Below, one piece after another: positions 1 through 11,999 of a stretch of 64,000 bases of DNA. Position 1 is the first letter of the stretch, and the number at the start of each line of letters is the position of its first letter. The position numbers and the translations under genes are program-made. The DNA comes from Oncomelania hupensis (taxonomy: Eukaryota; Mollusca; Gastropoda; Littorinimorpha; Pomatiopsidae): NCBI GenBank assembly GCA_036898135.1, contig CM072512.1, positions 36,821,272 through 36,885,271 on the forward strand, read 5' to 3'. Below the pieces are notes generated by a model. That model was not told the DNA's origin. It was given only the letters and a program-made list of their open reading frames with translations, and did no database searches.

Positions 1-103
1 CAACCCTTTAGCGTATTATATCAGTCACGCTCCGCTGCGTTTGTTTGTGGTTCGCCTGTGTCTGTATTTCTATAAGGGAGAAACGTCATTTACTGTTATA
101 GAG

Positions 104-160
104 AATCGTCCCCTATACGCTTATGTGTCCGGGGACGTTAATATATATTCAACTTCATCA
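104..160 (+). mobile_element. Tail-only retroposon (3' hairpin) with 12-bp TSD
   Basis: A 57-bp insert lies between two perfect copies of ACTGTTATAGAG (92-103 and 161-172). It contains only the recurrent 3' tail: stem CGTCCCC (107-113), loop, stem GGGGACG (131-137), then TTAATATATATTC. The stem starts three bases inside the 5' boundary, so nothing of a SINE body or LINE ORF is present. The flanking duplication is what target-primed reverse transcription leaves. The same tail ends the LINE at 34.4-37.5 kb. Confidence 0.75.
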
Positions 161-552
161 ACTGTTATAGAGGAGTAATTTATTTTAATTTCGCAAAATA
201 TTAGACACACAAAAAGGATGTATGAATATCAATATATAAATTATAGTCCTATATCATCTCTCATTGTAATCTCTTAGCGTTAATTTGTTTTTTTCTCATA
301 TTTTGTCCTAGACCCAAGGCTCACTGACTGCATGATCTGGAAGCTAATAATGAAATGATACACAGGAAAGAATGAGAAATAATGTATGTGTGTTTGGGAG
401 GGATTGAAGGGGGTCTGGTTGACTGTTTGACTGTTTTATTCCAGCTTCGTAGTTTAGGAGAAATTTCTTTAGTTATTTGTAATCCCCGTTCATAATATTA
501 TTATTTGACGCATCTAACCTATAACCATCAGTATGAACAGCAAGAAAAACTT

Positions 553-760
553 TTAACCCTTTGAACCCTGGATGCCCCACCAATTCTGAGCCCATTCCCA
601 ATAACCCTATTCCAAACAGCAAGTACTAGAAAGAACAGTAAGCTTTGTACGGACCGCAAGACTAAGGTAAGGTTACGAGACCGGTTTATCGGTCTATCGG
701 GGCACTGCTGTTTAAGGGCTAGACCGATATATCGGTCTTTCGGGTTCAAAGGGTTGTTAA
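553..760. mobile_element. piggyBac-like MITE (TTAA-flanked)
   Basis: The segment is bounded by TTAA at both ends (553-556 and 757-760). Its inverted termini read CCCTTTGAACCC at the left and GGGTTCAAAGGG at the right, the right copy carrying three extra bases before TTAA. TTAA target duplication with C-rich termini is the piggyBac superfamily hallmark. About 200 bp and no transposase frame make it non-autonomous. Inside it is an 18-bp perfect palindrome (721-738) built on CCGATATATCGG. Confidence 0.6.
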
Positions 761-1099
761 AGAAGAAACAAAAAGTAACAAAAAATCTAATAATTACAAG
801 GAGCAATTCAATTTTAACTAATTCAATGGATCCTTCATCCTGTGTCACACCTCTTTAAAATTTGTTTAAAAACTCACATAATTAATTCCTTTACAATAAT
901 GTTAAAAATGAAATTTCCCAAGGAATTTTAGGATCTCAGAAAAAAGACTTTTTAAACCGCAATCTCATCATTCATAAATTTCTTCTCCTGAGACCCCAAC
1001 TACTCCAATGGGAAATGTCTTTTTTGAAATGTTACAACTCCTTTTAAAACTAAAAGGTAATAGACTTAATCTTCGTAGCACGATTTGTTGTTGAAGTTG

Positions 1100-1185
1100 T
1101 TGTTGATGAGGAGGAGGGGGTGCAGGAGCAGGAGGAGCAGAAGGAGGAGGAGGAAGAAGAAGAGGAAGAGGAGGAGGATAATAAT
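1100..1185. repeat. Imperfect GAG/GAA/GTT purine-rich microsatellite
   Basis: Degenerate trinucleotide tract, GTTGTT followed by GAG/GGA/GAA runs. It generates poly-Arg, poly-Ser and poly-Pro frames on both strands that are not genes. Confidence 0.8.
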
Positions 1186-1404
1186 AATGTCCATTGCGCT
1201 TTTCTCCAGGCATTGTCATTATTCTTTTGATAAGAGAGGAATCCGCACAAAGTGTATCATGGCAGAGCATAATGAGATTGTATCAAAGGCACTATTTTAG
1301 TAACCTATATTTGCATGCAACACCATTGATTGGCTTTATGTAGGGAACAAAACCTGACTGTGATTACATGTCTATATATAAGATTGTACGTAGTTAAGAT
1401 CGTT

Positions 1405-1610
1405 AGTCTTTGCAAAGGCTATCCTGCAAGGCACGGTTCAAGGAGGCAGAAGAAGAGGGAGACCGAAAAAGAGGTGGGAAGACAACATTCGAGAGTGGAC
1501 TGGCTTGACACTGAATGAAGCCATCAGGGCTGCTGAGGACAGAAAAAAATGGAGTATGCTGGTTAAACGATCATCTTTGGTGCTCCGACGACTTTCAAGT
1601 TAATAGATAG
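1405..1610 (+). pseudogene. LINE ORF2 carboxyl terminus, truncated copy
   Basis: One frame around 1441-1602 reads RRRGRPKKRWEDNIREWTGL, continues with an alpha-helical segment ending in WSMLVKRSS and stops at about 1600. This is the well-known C-terminal end of animal endonuclease/reverse-transcriptase LINE proteins of the RTE-like type. Copies with the same peptide are at 4147-4600 (-), 48725-48955 (+), 53868-54290 (-) and 55838-55945 (-). Reverse transcriptase and endonuclease domains are absent and the upstream frame is shifted, so this is a dead 5'-truncated fragment. Confidence 0.7.
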
Positions 1611-2189
1611 GAAAGGGTCGGAAGATCGTTAATACAAGCATATATAAACGAAAGTAGTAAAACGGTGACTTAGTTAATTTCACATTGTCACGAAAACGGC
1701 AGGTCAAAGATGACAGAATCGCACGGGATCCACGGACGTACGGAAACGCTTTCAGTATATTCTGAGCACCAACATTTTCTACCTATCGGGTTTGCCTCTT
1801 TTATTTTTTGTTTGTTTGATCGTTCTTTTTTTTTTTCCTAAAATCGTTGTATTAAGTGTGAATTTAGTGTTTGCCTTTTTAATATAGACAAATCGTGAAT
1901 AAATCGTCTCCCATCACCAGCAAAATTTCTTCCTTTCTGATTCAGACCAGCGCCGTCACACCGGCACCGCACGCCCCATACCCTCCCTCCCCCACCCCTC
2001 CTCCTTTTCCCCCTCCCTCCCTCGTCTTCTTAAATTTTACTTGTAAATATTCTTTTTCATGTTTGTATTATGTCTTTGCATAGTTTAGTAGTTTAGTAGT
2101 GTTTTGTGTTTGTTTCACTTCTTTTCGTATGTATTTCGATGTTAACGTTAAGTATAAATGCGTGAGATTTGCGTTTTGAACTGATGGCA

Positions 2190-2216
2190 TTAGGAAAAAG
2201 CGCTATATAAATACCC

Positions 2217-2312
<96 letters not shown>
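2190..2312 (+). repeat. LINE/SINE 3' tail ending in (ATT)n
   Basis: AAAAAGCGCTATATAAATA (about 2197-2215) precedes about 95 bp of (ATT)n (2219-2312). The GCGCTATATAA motif recurs at 39130, 50225 and, inverted, near 61810, so it is a non-LTR 3' end whose tail expanded into a microsatellite. The poly-Ile frame here is not a gene. Confidence 0.65.
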
Positions 2313-2314
<2 letters not shown>

Positions 2315-2644
2315 ATTTTAGCGTGATAATCGATTATTATTGTTATTATGCTCTCTCTGTCTCCCACTTTCTTTCTCTCGCTCTCTCTTTCATCTCTTAT
2401 CTCTTTCACCATCTCTCTTTCAAAATCCACTTCCCTTCCAGCGACTTCCTTCACTTCTACACCAGAACGATAAAACGTACTTCATAAAACATTTATTACT
2501 GCATCAGTACCATAATCTACTACATGCTGCCAATTTGGTCAGGAAGCAGGTCAAGCAAGCCTATAATCCTTCTACCGATTGAAAGGCGTTATTTAAAAGG
2601 GAAAAGAAAAGAGGAGCCCAGATTTGGTAACCGGATTTGTTTCC

Positions 2645-2750
2645 AATAACAATTTTCAGCAACAGATGAAAAAGAAATTAAACCAGACCTTTTCTGAGAA
2701 CAATTTTCAACAACAGAGGAAAAAAGACATTCACTCCAGTCTTTACTGCC
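2645..2750. repeat. Short tandem duplication, about 53-bp period
   Basis: AACAATTTTCAGCAACAGA (from about 2649) recurs as AACAATTTTCAACAACAGA (from about 2700), followed in both by an A-rich tract and a related 20-bp stretch. Two degenerate copies only. No function visible. Confidence 0.5.
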
Positions 2751-3579
2751 ATAATATGTGATAGACCGACCACGTGACCCAATTTTCATAGTTATTTTAC
2801 GACGGTTGGACAAAAGGACCTCATCAAGGGAGCTGATCAGTGGCTGCTTTCAAGTAATTGTGTTGCATGACCTAGTCCAAAGACTTTCTTTATTACTACC
2901 AGAACATCGTATCGTCTTATAAATTACTAGCAAAGCTGCAGCCTGTTTTCTAACCCAAGAGAATTAGAAAGATGTAGACGTTGTGAACTGAATCAGCATC
3001 GTCGTGCAAATCCTTCAAGAAAACGGTTCATGTAAACAAAAGGCAAACGGAAGCCCTTGGTTGTTTAAGACCGATAGGCAATCAGGTAACTACCAATGTG
3101 GGAGATAATAGGTAATAGATAAATTAGTGTGTGCTTTTCGCATGTTTTAATTCTCCGTTCAAATTTATCTTTATGTCTAGCGCTTTTTTTTTTAGCCCAT
3201 TCTAATATGTACTTAGTATTATGTTTCAGGTTTGTATACTGCAAACGCGATTCGCATTCTATGGAAAAGTGAAAGAACCAGTTAGAAAAGTAACGGGAAA
3301 GAAGAAGAAAAAGTAGCAGAAGAAGAACAACAACAAGAACGAAAAGGTGGATGAGGAGGACCAGAAGAAGAAGAAGAAGGTGTTGGTGGTGATAGTGCTG
3401 GTGGTGTTGAACATGCAAAAGAAGGCGGGAAAGGACGAGGAGCAGGAGGAGAAGAAACCCGACGACAGTGCTGTGATACTATGGATTATTAATGTTTTAC
3501 AAAAATGAACATGAGGAAAATTTAGAAGGCATATTTCTTATTTTAAACCTTCCTTGGCTAGGCAAAGAAAACAAACGCA

Positions 3580-3665
3580 CACACGCGCGCGTACACAAAC
3601 ACACACACATACACTCACACACGCACACACACACACACCACCCCCCCCCCACACACACACACAAA
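3580..3665. repeat. Compound (CA)n microsatellite
   Basis: Imperfect CACACA tract with CGCG and CCCCCCCCC interruptions. The translated His/Thr frame is an artefact. Confidence 0.9.
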
Positions 3666-4126
3666 CACCGCGAAAATATTTATATGTTAAAAAATCAAAT
3701 GAAATAAAATAAAACACTAAAGTAAACAGTGCATTTCAAAATGACCTGACCCAAACGTAACCTAGGGTACAACCATGGCGTAATGCTAACAGCGATCCAG
3801 ACTCAAATGGACACTAATAAATAATATAGTGTACATGTCTGCTGTGAACGAACATTAATTAATAAATATTTGGTTTACAGATTCGCATGATGAATTAAAC
3901 AATTTCACCAGAAACGCGTGTCCTGAACACAAGGTGTGTCTATGCCTGTGAAAATCGTTGGACGTTGTAATTGCATAGTGTTAATTCCAAATTTTACTAG
4001 CAGTTACATACATCTTTCCACAAATGAAACAAGACGTCGAGTTAAATAAAAATGGTAAGTGATAGCAAAGTGATAGCATGAACTCTATTTTATTTTATTT
4101 ATTTGTTTATTTTTATTTTATTTTAT

Positions 4127-4600
4127 TTCCTATCCTATCCTATCCCGTAACTCGAAAGTCCTTGGGGCACCACAGTTGATCGTTTAACCAGCGTACTCCA
4201 TCTTTCTCTGTCCACAGCAACCCTCATGGCTTCGCTCAGTGTCGAGCCAGTCCATTCTCGAATGTTGTCTTCCCGCCTCTTTCTTCTGTCTCCCTTTTCT
4301 TTTGCCTCCTTGATCCGTGCCTTACAGGATAGTCTTTGCAAGGCCTGATGCTCTGGTGACTTAGCATTACCCTCGGAGTTTCCGTTTCTTTACCACTGTG
4401 AGCATGTCATTTTGTTGTCCAATGGCTTGTGTGATGGTCTGTCGGGCTTCGTCGTTGGTGAGGTGCTGGGTATAGGAAATGCCCAGAAGTCTTCTGTTGC
4501 ACCTCTTCTCCATGCTTTGTATTCTTCGTTGTAGGTCTGCTGTGAGGGTCCATGTTTCGCAAGCGTATAGGAGGATGGAGAGATGACAAGGGAACGCAGA
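4127..4600 (-). pseudogene. LINE 3' end: ORF2 carboxyl terminus with (TATCC)n tail
   Basis: On the minus strand the segment encodes, in shifted frames, an upstream region (ITQAIGQQND-like) followed by RREDNIREWTGSTLSEAMRVA and the WSTLVKRS end. It then runs into GGATA repeats (4127-4146) that are the 3' tail. The copy is 5'-truncated and broken by frameshifts: the two parts read in different frames around 4340-4407. It is nearly identical in architecture to 53868-54290, so both come from one LINE family with a pentanucleotide tail. Confidence 0.7.
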
Positions 4601-5373
4601 GCAGCCTTACCTTATTTTACTTTATTTAGTTACTTATAGCACGACAAGGTAGACCAGATTCACTGAAAATGCGCGGCGATCATCTGTTCCGGCAGAGCAC
4701 GTGACTTACATCTTATCACCATAAACTCGCCGAAGTTCAATTTGTCTCTTTCGTCTTATATAAAGTTGGCTGCTGGAGGGCTAACTAGTAAAGACAATTT
4801 GAGCTTGTCCCGTCTTTCTGTTGTCTCTTTTCAGCGCCGCATTGGTGTCCTGTGCCTTCTTTTCATGGCAAGCTACATGTAATGGACCTCATATCGAATT
4901 TGATGATCTTCTATACATTTAATGGACATCATATTGATTTTGATCATCTTTTATTATCATCGCCACAAGTTAACGTCGGTTGGCATTCTTCCCGTATACA
5001 AAAAGCAATCGCCAGCTAAACAACTCCATAATACAGCAGTACCCGATTTTACAGACATTGCAAGGTGAGCGTAACTTGAACCTGGAACGATGCTTATCTT
5101 CTCATTTTATGAAGCGGACTAAGCAGAGCAACGTCAGCCTAATGACACGGAGATGCTGAATTTAGTATCATCAATGTCTTTTGTCAACATTATTTGATTC
5201 TTCAAAGCGCACTAATCAGTTTTAAAGTATTGCTTTAGGCTAGTGAGGGAAGCATGCTTGCGCCACTGGATATTGACGAGAGCTCATCGATCTGAGCATA
5301 GCAATAAGAACCAGGTGAATGTTACCACACAAAAAAATACTTCAAAACAAATAAATAAATTAAAAAATAAAGA

Positions 5374-5431
<58 letters not shown>

Positions 5432-5442
5432 TTAATAATAAT

Positions 5443-5533
<91 letters not shown>
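5374..5533. repeat. (AAT)n microsatellite, about 160 bp
   Basis: Near-pure AAT with a few ATTAAT interruptions around 5430-5450. The poly-Ile frames on both strands are artefacts. Confidence 0.95.
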
Positions 5534-5534
<1 letters not shown>

Positions 5535-5682
5535 ATCGAGTTACATTATCTCCCACATTTTAAGAGTGATTCAAGTTGCATTCTCATGCATTCGCACACA
5601 TAAATAAAATCCTGCCCTACCACCATCCACCCTCTCCCGGTCGTGAAGTGGTAAGAGGGTAGGGGAAGGAAGGAGGGATGGA

Positions 5683-5714
5683 GGGAGAGAGAGAGAGACA
5701 GACAGACAGAGACA

Positions 5715-5786
<72 letters not shown>
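5683..5786. repeat. (GA)n microsatellite, about 100 bp
   Basis: GAGA with a GACA interlude at 5699-5718, then pure GA to 5786. The purine strand is plus. Confidence 0.95.
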
Positions 5787-5789
<3 letters not shown>

Positions 5790-5799
5790 GAAGGGAAAA

Positions 5800-7600
5800 G
5801 ACAAAGTATTGATTTCCGTAAGTATCTTATATTTTCAAGGACCAAGTTGAGTGTGCCTAAAACTGATGTCGCATGGTAATTGACCAATCACAGATGGCAA
5901 TGTTTATACACGGACTACGTACGACTGTTGTCCACGTAAAAGAGAAGAAAAAAAATGTCGTTGCTTTATGGATAGAAGACGAGCTTATAGATTCTAGACT
6001 ACCCGCCCGATGAAACCATTGATGATGACGCATTTTTAATTCCAGAAAAGGATTACTAGAAGGCGCTAATAATAGCTTATACAATTGTATCTGTTTCGTC
6101 GTCGAACAAAAGCAAAGGTGCACGACCACACTGTTCGAGTCGTATGGCATGAACCTGCCGTCTTCGATTCAGTTCATAAATCTATGGTTAGTGCAGACGA
6201 CAGAACTGTCTTCTTGCTGCTATTTATTTCACATGATTGGGTAAATGAACGTCCTGGGACACAAAGAGCGTATAGTGGACACCTGACATACTGCGAACAT
6301 AACAATAAAACCGACGGAATGTTAAAATTATTACTTCTGTGCTGGATGCTAACAAACACATTCTGCATAAATGCCGCCATTTCTTTTTTTTTTTAAACAG
6401 CGACGTAGGCAACGTCGTCAATTTCCAATCATTATGACACTGTGAACTTTAAATCGACCAGCGAAATTTAGTTTCGTAGTGATCCCTTTCGTTTCCGGTT
6501 ATGCAATCGGGAAATCCTTACGAACGTTTCTTCGTGCCTGCGCTTCTGAAGCGGCAACGCTTTTAGCTGCAGACGAAATATTGTTCGTCCTTATCTAAGG
6601 GAGGTAAATGCCATCGTAACTCTCTAATTTGCGGAGGTTGGTTCATCACGGGCTAAAACAGACACTTTTCCCAACGAAAGTTTAGTTGAAGTTTAGGATA
6701 GAGCATTGGTACATTTTTCTTCTCCTTTTTTTTTAAAACACAAATTAAAGAGTTTCTATAGCCATAACCTGTATTCATTGCCTACCCTAGTCTACTAACT
6801 AGTCCATTTAGGCCTACGAACCTAGCAGTATAGGGCTCATCTAAACCAAGGGCTGCTCTTGCAGGTTCATAAGAATACACCAGAAAAGTGAAATTTACAT
6901 CTTTACGATGCCCATAGGAGACACTTGAAACTTGGACATAATGCAAAACTTACGTTAAAAATCTCAATCGGAACCACAAATTCCTCCGCCATTTGACATC
7001 TGAAAGCTAAAGCAGCCCAAGCACAGCACGCTTTTTGCGGAGCAAAGTACACCTATTTTAATGAATCAACAACAACAAATGGTGAAAGAAAACAGTCAAA
7101 TCATTTATTCAACGTTTATAGCATTTGATCCGATAGATATAAGCCTATGCCCCCCAAAAAATAATACACAAACTTACATAAGAATTACGATTTGTGAAAA
7201 TGATGAAAATTCTGCGAATGAGGAAGTCGAGACCTTCCGAAAGCGCAAAAATTATGACGTAGACTGGGGGTTTTCCTACAAAAAAGAACTACGAACCAAG
7301 TTTTTGTGTTTTTCTAAAGTTTTCTACCAAAGGCCTACTGTCAACGTGAGGTGTAATGCTGCTTTTTCTCAAATTGATTGCATGTGCCAATAATATTTCG
7401 ATGTTTATGTAATGCGAAGGCATTACACTTGAAAGTTTGTTGAGAATTAAAACGTGTCCAGTGCGTGAACTACTTTGTTATTGTGCATTCCTTGGAATGT
7501 GTGGTGTGTAGTGGTCTTTGACATAGGCCTATCAACTTCTTGGTGTATTTATTGTTTTGGCAAATTTCCCGTTTTATATTTTGATTCGATGAAATCGATA
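5800..7600. other. Unclassified sequence, no gene recognised
   Basis: The longest frames (about 100-110 codons at 6085-6396 and 7061-7393, both plus) lack domain motifs or codon bias and have no splice context I can support. No tRNA-like boxes or clear inverted repeats were seen by eye. Confidence 0.4.
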
Positions 7601-7609
7601 CATAGATCT

Positions 7610-7795
7610 ACATATTATGAGCATGTAGGCGTGGAATATGAGACATGTCAAACTCGATCGAGTCAATGTTTCACCACAGACTATCACTATACCCAGACGG
7701 CCCAGACGGAAAACTCCTGTAAAACGTTTACAAGCCACTTTTTAAGGCTTACCTCCCTTGAGGATGGGTTGCTAGCAGTAGCAGACGCTACTACA
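7610..7795 (+). repeat. Dispersed repeat A, copy 1
   Basis: It shares ATTATGAGCATGTAGGCGTGG-like start, TGGAATAT, CACAGACTAT..ACCCAGA and CCTTGAGGATGGGTTG blocks with the reverse complement of 11640-11840. The two copies are inverted relative to each other, about 4 kb apart and diverged. No coding capacity. Class unknown. Confidence 0.55.
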
Positions 7796-7862
7796 GTGCA
7801 ATGGATCTGTTACTCTCCTATAGCACTGGCTCGCCCCAAACTGCTCACTTTTTCGAAATAAT

Positions 7863-7863
<1 letters not shown>

Positions 7864-7910
<47 letters not shown>
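7864..7910. repeat. (GA)n microsatellite
   Basis: About 46 bp of pure GA. Confidence 0.95.
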
Positions 7911-7911
<1 letters not shown>

Positions 7912-8149
7912 AGTATTAATGTGTCCATTCATTCACTGCATTTGGTGTTGTTATTTATCAAGAATTGTATTACTAATTATCGTAATTTGATGGCTGTGCA
8001 AGACTCAGTCTATGCAGATGAATGAACTCATATGTCTGCACTTGGTAACGCGGCTGTGCTGTAGGCCTATGGAACGATGATCGATAATAAGCCTAATTAT
8101 GTATAATGATTACTGGTAGGTTGTGTAGATGTGTAGTTTATAGTTTTAT

Positions 8150-8238
<89 letters not shown>

Positions 8239-8321
8239 TCATTTTCTGAAGCGCAAAACTAAACTAAAGTCTGCTCTAAGCGTTCACACGCACGCACACA
8301 CACACACACACACACACACAA
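8150..8321. repeat. (AAT)n and (CA)n microsatellites
   Basis: (AAT)n spans about 8152-8239 and (CA)n about 8290-8321, separated by 50 bp of unique sequence. Confidence 0.95.
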
Positions 8322-8655
8322 GAATACATATTTAAACAATATTAAAACATTATGAGATAATAACCGTAGAACATCATAAGAAATAATAACGAACATCACA
8401 TCTAAGTACAAAAAAACATATATAAAATCCAAAACACACACACATTACAAAAACACTAGAAGTAATAAATAATACATAACGAAGCAACCATTAACACATT
8501 TAAAAGTTTTTAAAAAGCGCTACAAAGTGATACAAAATAATATGAATAATTATGTGTCAGTAGTTAAAAAAACAGTATTAAAAACCATACATTAAAATGT
8601 TTATATCAAAATATAAAAAAACAATATCAATAGAATAAGAATTGGTGAATGTGGA

Positions 8656-8790
8656 ATTTAATTCAATTCAATTCAATTCAACACATCTTTATTACCACAG
8701 GAATGGAAATATTGTACAAGTATCATCACATTATGTTATATAATGGCTCCACACATCAAGACAGTTATAATGAACAATAATAAGACACAG
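8656..8790 (-). mobile_element. LINE 3' end with (CAATT)n tail
   Basis: TTCAATTCAATTCAATTCAA (about 8658-8682) is followed on plus by ACACATCTTTATTACCACAGG. Read on minus this is CCTGTGGTAATAAAGATGTGT followed by (TTGAA)n, a typical non-LTR 3' end with an AATAAA-like signal and a pentameric tail. The same tail type ends the minus-strand LINE at 23606-24625. No protein frame remains. Confidence 0.5.
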
Positions 8791-9059
8791 ACTAATATAA
8801 GAGGTTCAGAAAGCATAGAATCCGTACGCACATCATCCGTACATAATTTAACTATGCATTGATTGAGCGAACGCCTCTTGTAGGTAAAAATATTACAGGT
8901 AAGAAGTAGGACTGAAGAATAGGCACTATTATTTCAGTCATAAAAGCCTCGCGCAGTTACAACACACTCACGCACTACATTTGCCCACTCATCACTGCAG
9001 CCGTGCACTCATCCCGCTAAATAAATGAAAAAGAAACATTAAGAAGTAAGTTAAGTTTA

Positions 9060-9152
9060 AACACAAACGGGTGCACACGGTCACAAACACACACACGCGC
9101 ACACACAAACACACGCACCCAAGCGCTCACACACACACACACACACACGCAT
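9060..9152. repeat. (CA)n-rich imperfect microsatellite
   Basis: CACACA and CGCACA runs in two blocks, the purest at 9130-9149. Confidence 0.9.
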
Positions 9153-9266
9153 AGCCCCTCTTTTATTTCAATTGTAATCATTCAGTGTGAGTGTTTCAGC
9201 CATGCGTTGTTCAACTTGTATGTTTAATTTGGCATTGTTCCAAAACATGTTCCTAGTATTCCTATT

Positions 9267-10723
9267 TGTAAAAAGAGCCGAGATTTAACCACAGCCCTAA
9301 GCTGTTGCCTTGTTTAGTCAGTGTAACACAGTTGTATAGCGTGACGATAGCCCAGTGGGCAATGACATCATCACAGCTTACGTTAGAGCGCTTCGATTTT
9401 ACAGCCAATCAGAATTTAGAGCCAACCAGAACACAGCGTGATTAGGTAGAACCAGTTCGGCCTGGTCAGTCAGAGGCCAGGTAGAAGGTGAGTCTGCATT
9501 CAAACGCCGAGCAGTACACAGTTACGCTCGAACAGAATCACTCCATTGACCGACTAGGGAAGCAGAACTTGTTGAAACAAATTCGAATTCAATCAAGTTA
9601 GCCACAGCCTGACATTGTCAAAAAGGTAAATGAACATACTTTTGTTTCATCGGGATGTATTTATATTATTGTTGAATTATGTTTGTGAAATTTGCTATGC
9701 TTAGAATTGAATGGTTAATCCAACGTTGCGTGACCACGTGTCGAGAACGACCGGTTTTGACGCCATGTTGTATACCTGATGGACCCACTGTTGTTTAACC
9801 TATGTGTATGCTTGCAAACCAGTGGCTGTACCAGAGAATGTGTATAATATTAATTCTTTCTCTATGTGTATAGTTAGCCATGTTTTATATTTATATATGT
9901 ATAGGAAATTAGAGTGGAGATTCCAGTGGACCACGGACTTAGCAGAATGTTCGTCGCTTATACATGTATATAGAGATGTGGAGCTAATCACTGAGGGCTA
10001 CTTCGGCCTTCAGTGAGACGCTCTGCACACACCTATTATACAGGGTTGTGCAGAATTTCGTCTCATATTTTACAGACGAGCAGGCATTGTATCGTGAGCC
10101 CAACAAGGCGAAAGACAAGAACAAGTCGTCGCTGGACGTTGGTCTGCAGAGGCCTCTCATGCACTGAGCCCACCAGTCTAGCCACCAGGAGCAGAATCCA
10201 CCCCCAACACAGCTTAACAAGGAAGCATCCACGACACAGTTCGTCGAAAACACAGATAAGTGCAGATCTAAGTCGTGAACCAAATTTGTATAAACGGACC
10301 ACAGTAGTCCACTTTTCCAGAACTCTGACCATTAGGGCAGAAAGTATCCAGTGCCCGATGAAGATAAAATAGCTGCCTAGAACTCTCAAGAACGAACCAT
10401 TTGCATTTACATTTGAACTTTTAAGTTAGTTTCGTACTTCGAAGATCGTGTATAGAGTAGAAGAAATAAATGTGTGATATTTACTGTTATCAAGTGGCTG
10501 GACTACTTATGTTTCATAGCCGTGTAAAAGCTAGTGTGACGGTGATCTTTTACCATTTTTCTATCTATCTCTGTACCCCCAGCCTAAACACAGACCGAGC
10601 TAAACAAATAAATGTATTAAGTTAAGTCACAGGGAGATTACTAGCGATCCCCATAGACTAAAGACGAGTGGGTAATAACTTTCCATTGTGCAGAGCCCAG
10701 CAACAATAAAACCCCACGTCACA
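9267..10723 (+). mobile_element. Solo-LTR-like element, long copy (about 1.46 kb)
   Basis: It begins TGTAAAAAGAG and ends CCCACGTCACA. The flanks are CTATT and ATATT, a 5-bp duplication with one mismatch. A second copy at 59104-59794 begins TGTAACAAGAG and ends CCACCGTCACA, which fixes both boundaries. The last 320 bp are closely similar between copies and contain a polyadenylation-like AATAAATGTGTG (about 10467). TG...CA ends, length and the lack of any protease, RT or integrase frame suggest a solo LTR, but no internal domain is present to prove it. A non-autonomous element of another class remains possible. Confidence 0.5.
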
Positions 10724-10739
10724 ATATTGTACACTTGGC

Positions 10740-11500
10740 AATAAATTCAATTTGAACTTGAGTGGGGGTTTTTTATGTTGCATTTTTATGACTGAATTTA
10801 GGTCTCATTATTTTATATTCCTGACTTTCACTTGGATTTGTTGCTTTAAAAAAATGTTTTTGTTGTAATATTTGGTATGTGTGTGAGTTGGTATCCAAAA
10901 AAAAAATTTCGCAAGAATAAATATTTAAACAATACTAAAATATGTAAAAAGGATGGCTGAGATAGTGAATGAGAAAGACTGGTAAAGGTGGGAAAGAAGG
11001 AGAGAATGTGATGAGAAAGACAGAAAAAATTGGGAGAAAAGGAGAGAATGTTGGAGAGTGGGGTTCTTAGCAACAGAGTTCAACCAACTAAGGAATGAAT
11101 GGGGCAAGATTAATTTTAAAATATCAACAAAAGCAAAAAGTACTTAATAATTATGCACAAAAACATAAAAGTGTATTCAAGTGTCCTCAAACTAAGCTGT
11201 TTTAGACTTACATGCAATGAGTAAATAAATAAAATTTATATGTTTTAGGATACCTTTGCATAACAGTTTGTGCTTTGCTACATTTTGGATCACAAAATAC
11301 CATCCTTTTGTGTTTTTGGAAAAGCTGCATGAAGGAGCAATGCCTTAATTTTTTTTAAATATTTTATTTAAAGAAATCTGACCATTTTTGTTGTAACAAG
11401 TTACTGCAAAAACGATTTTTTAACTGTCAAAGGAGTTCATCTACTTTTCTTTCTTGTGTGCCTAGGTTTTTTGCACAGATAACTATTTTGCAAATAGCAT
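10740..11500. other. AT-rich unclassified sequence
   Basis: Polypurine stretch at 10960-11060 (AGAAAGA/GGAGAGAA) and otherwise AT-rich unique-looking sequence. No gene, tRNA or terminal repeat found. Confidence 0.4.
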
Positions 11501-11639
11501 GCAATTATACATACTTATCACGCATAACTTGATTTGTCGAGCAGATAACGAAAGAAAGATTTCCCTTTGCAACTGAAATTGTACACATTGCTGCTACAAT
11601 TCGGTGTAACACATTGATTTTCTCTTGCTCTGCGCTTCA

Positions 11640-11845
11640 CTTTCACAGTCGCCATTATGGCCCCTATCAACCCATTTTCAAGGGACGCAACACTTGTAAA
11701 ATGCAACGCAAAATGACGGGAGGTTTTCATCTGGGTATAGTCTGTGGTTTCACTCGCCTTCGGCTCGTGGAAACAATTGAATAGATCTCGTTGGAATCTA
11801 ATATTCCATGCCCACATGCAGATAATGTATAATGCCACATTATAT
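11640..11845 (-). repeat. Dispersed repeat A, copy 2 (inverted)
   Basis: On the minus strand it matches 7610-7795 through the GGCATGGAATAT, ACAGACTATACCCAGATG and CCCTTGAAAATGGGTTG blocks. A GAGCCGAAGGCGAGTGAAAC segment (11750-11770, minus) is present here and lost from copy 1. Confidence 0.55.
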
Positions 11846-11961
11846 AAGAAAAACAAACATTTGATGTGAGTATTACCGTATTTTTTAATTGCTTAAATGA
11901 ATTTTTGTGATTGAACTTGCTGAGAGAATCTCATCCACCCTCCCCCCCCACCCCTCTGCAA

Positions 11962-11999
11962 AAGAAGAAGAAGAAGAAGAAGAAGAAGAAGAAGAAGAA
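11962..11999. repeat. (AAG)n microsatellite
   Basis: Twelve to thirteen AAG units, followed by a degenerate GAG/AAC purine tract to about 12055. Confidence 0.95.

Noticed and set aside
5374..5533. CRISPR-like or satellite array
   Set aside because: Simple trinucleotide repeat without spacers. The window is eukaryotic and no cas-like sequence is present.
7061..7393. 110-codon plus frame beginning MNQQQQMVKEN
   Set aside because: Of plausible length for chance in this AT content. No domain, conserved motif or flanking splice site.
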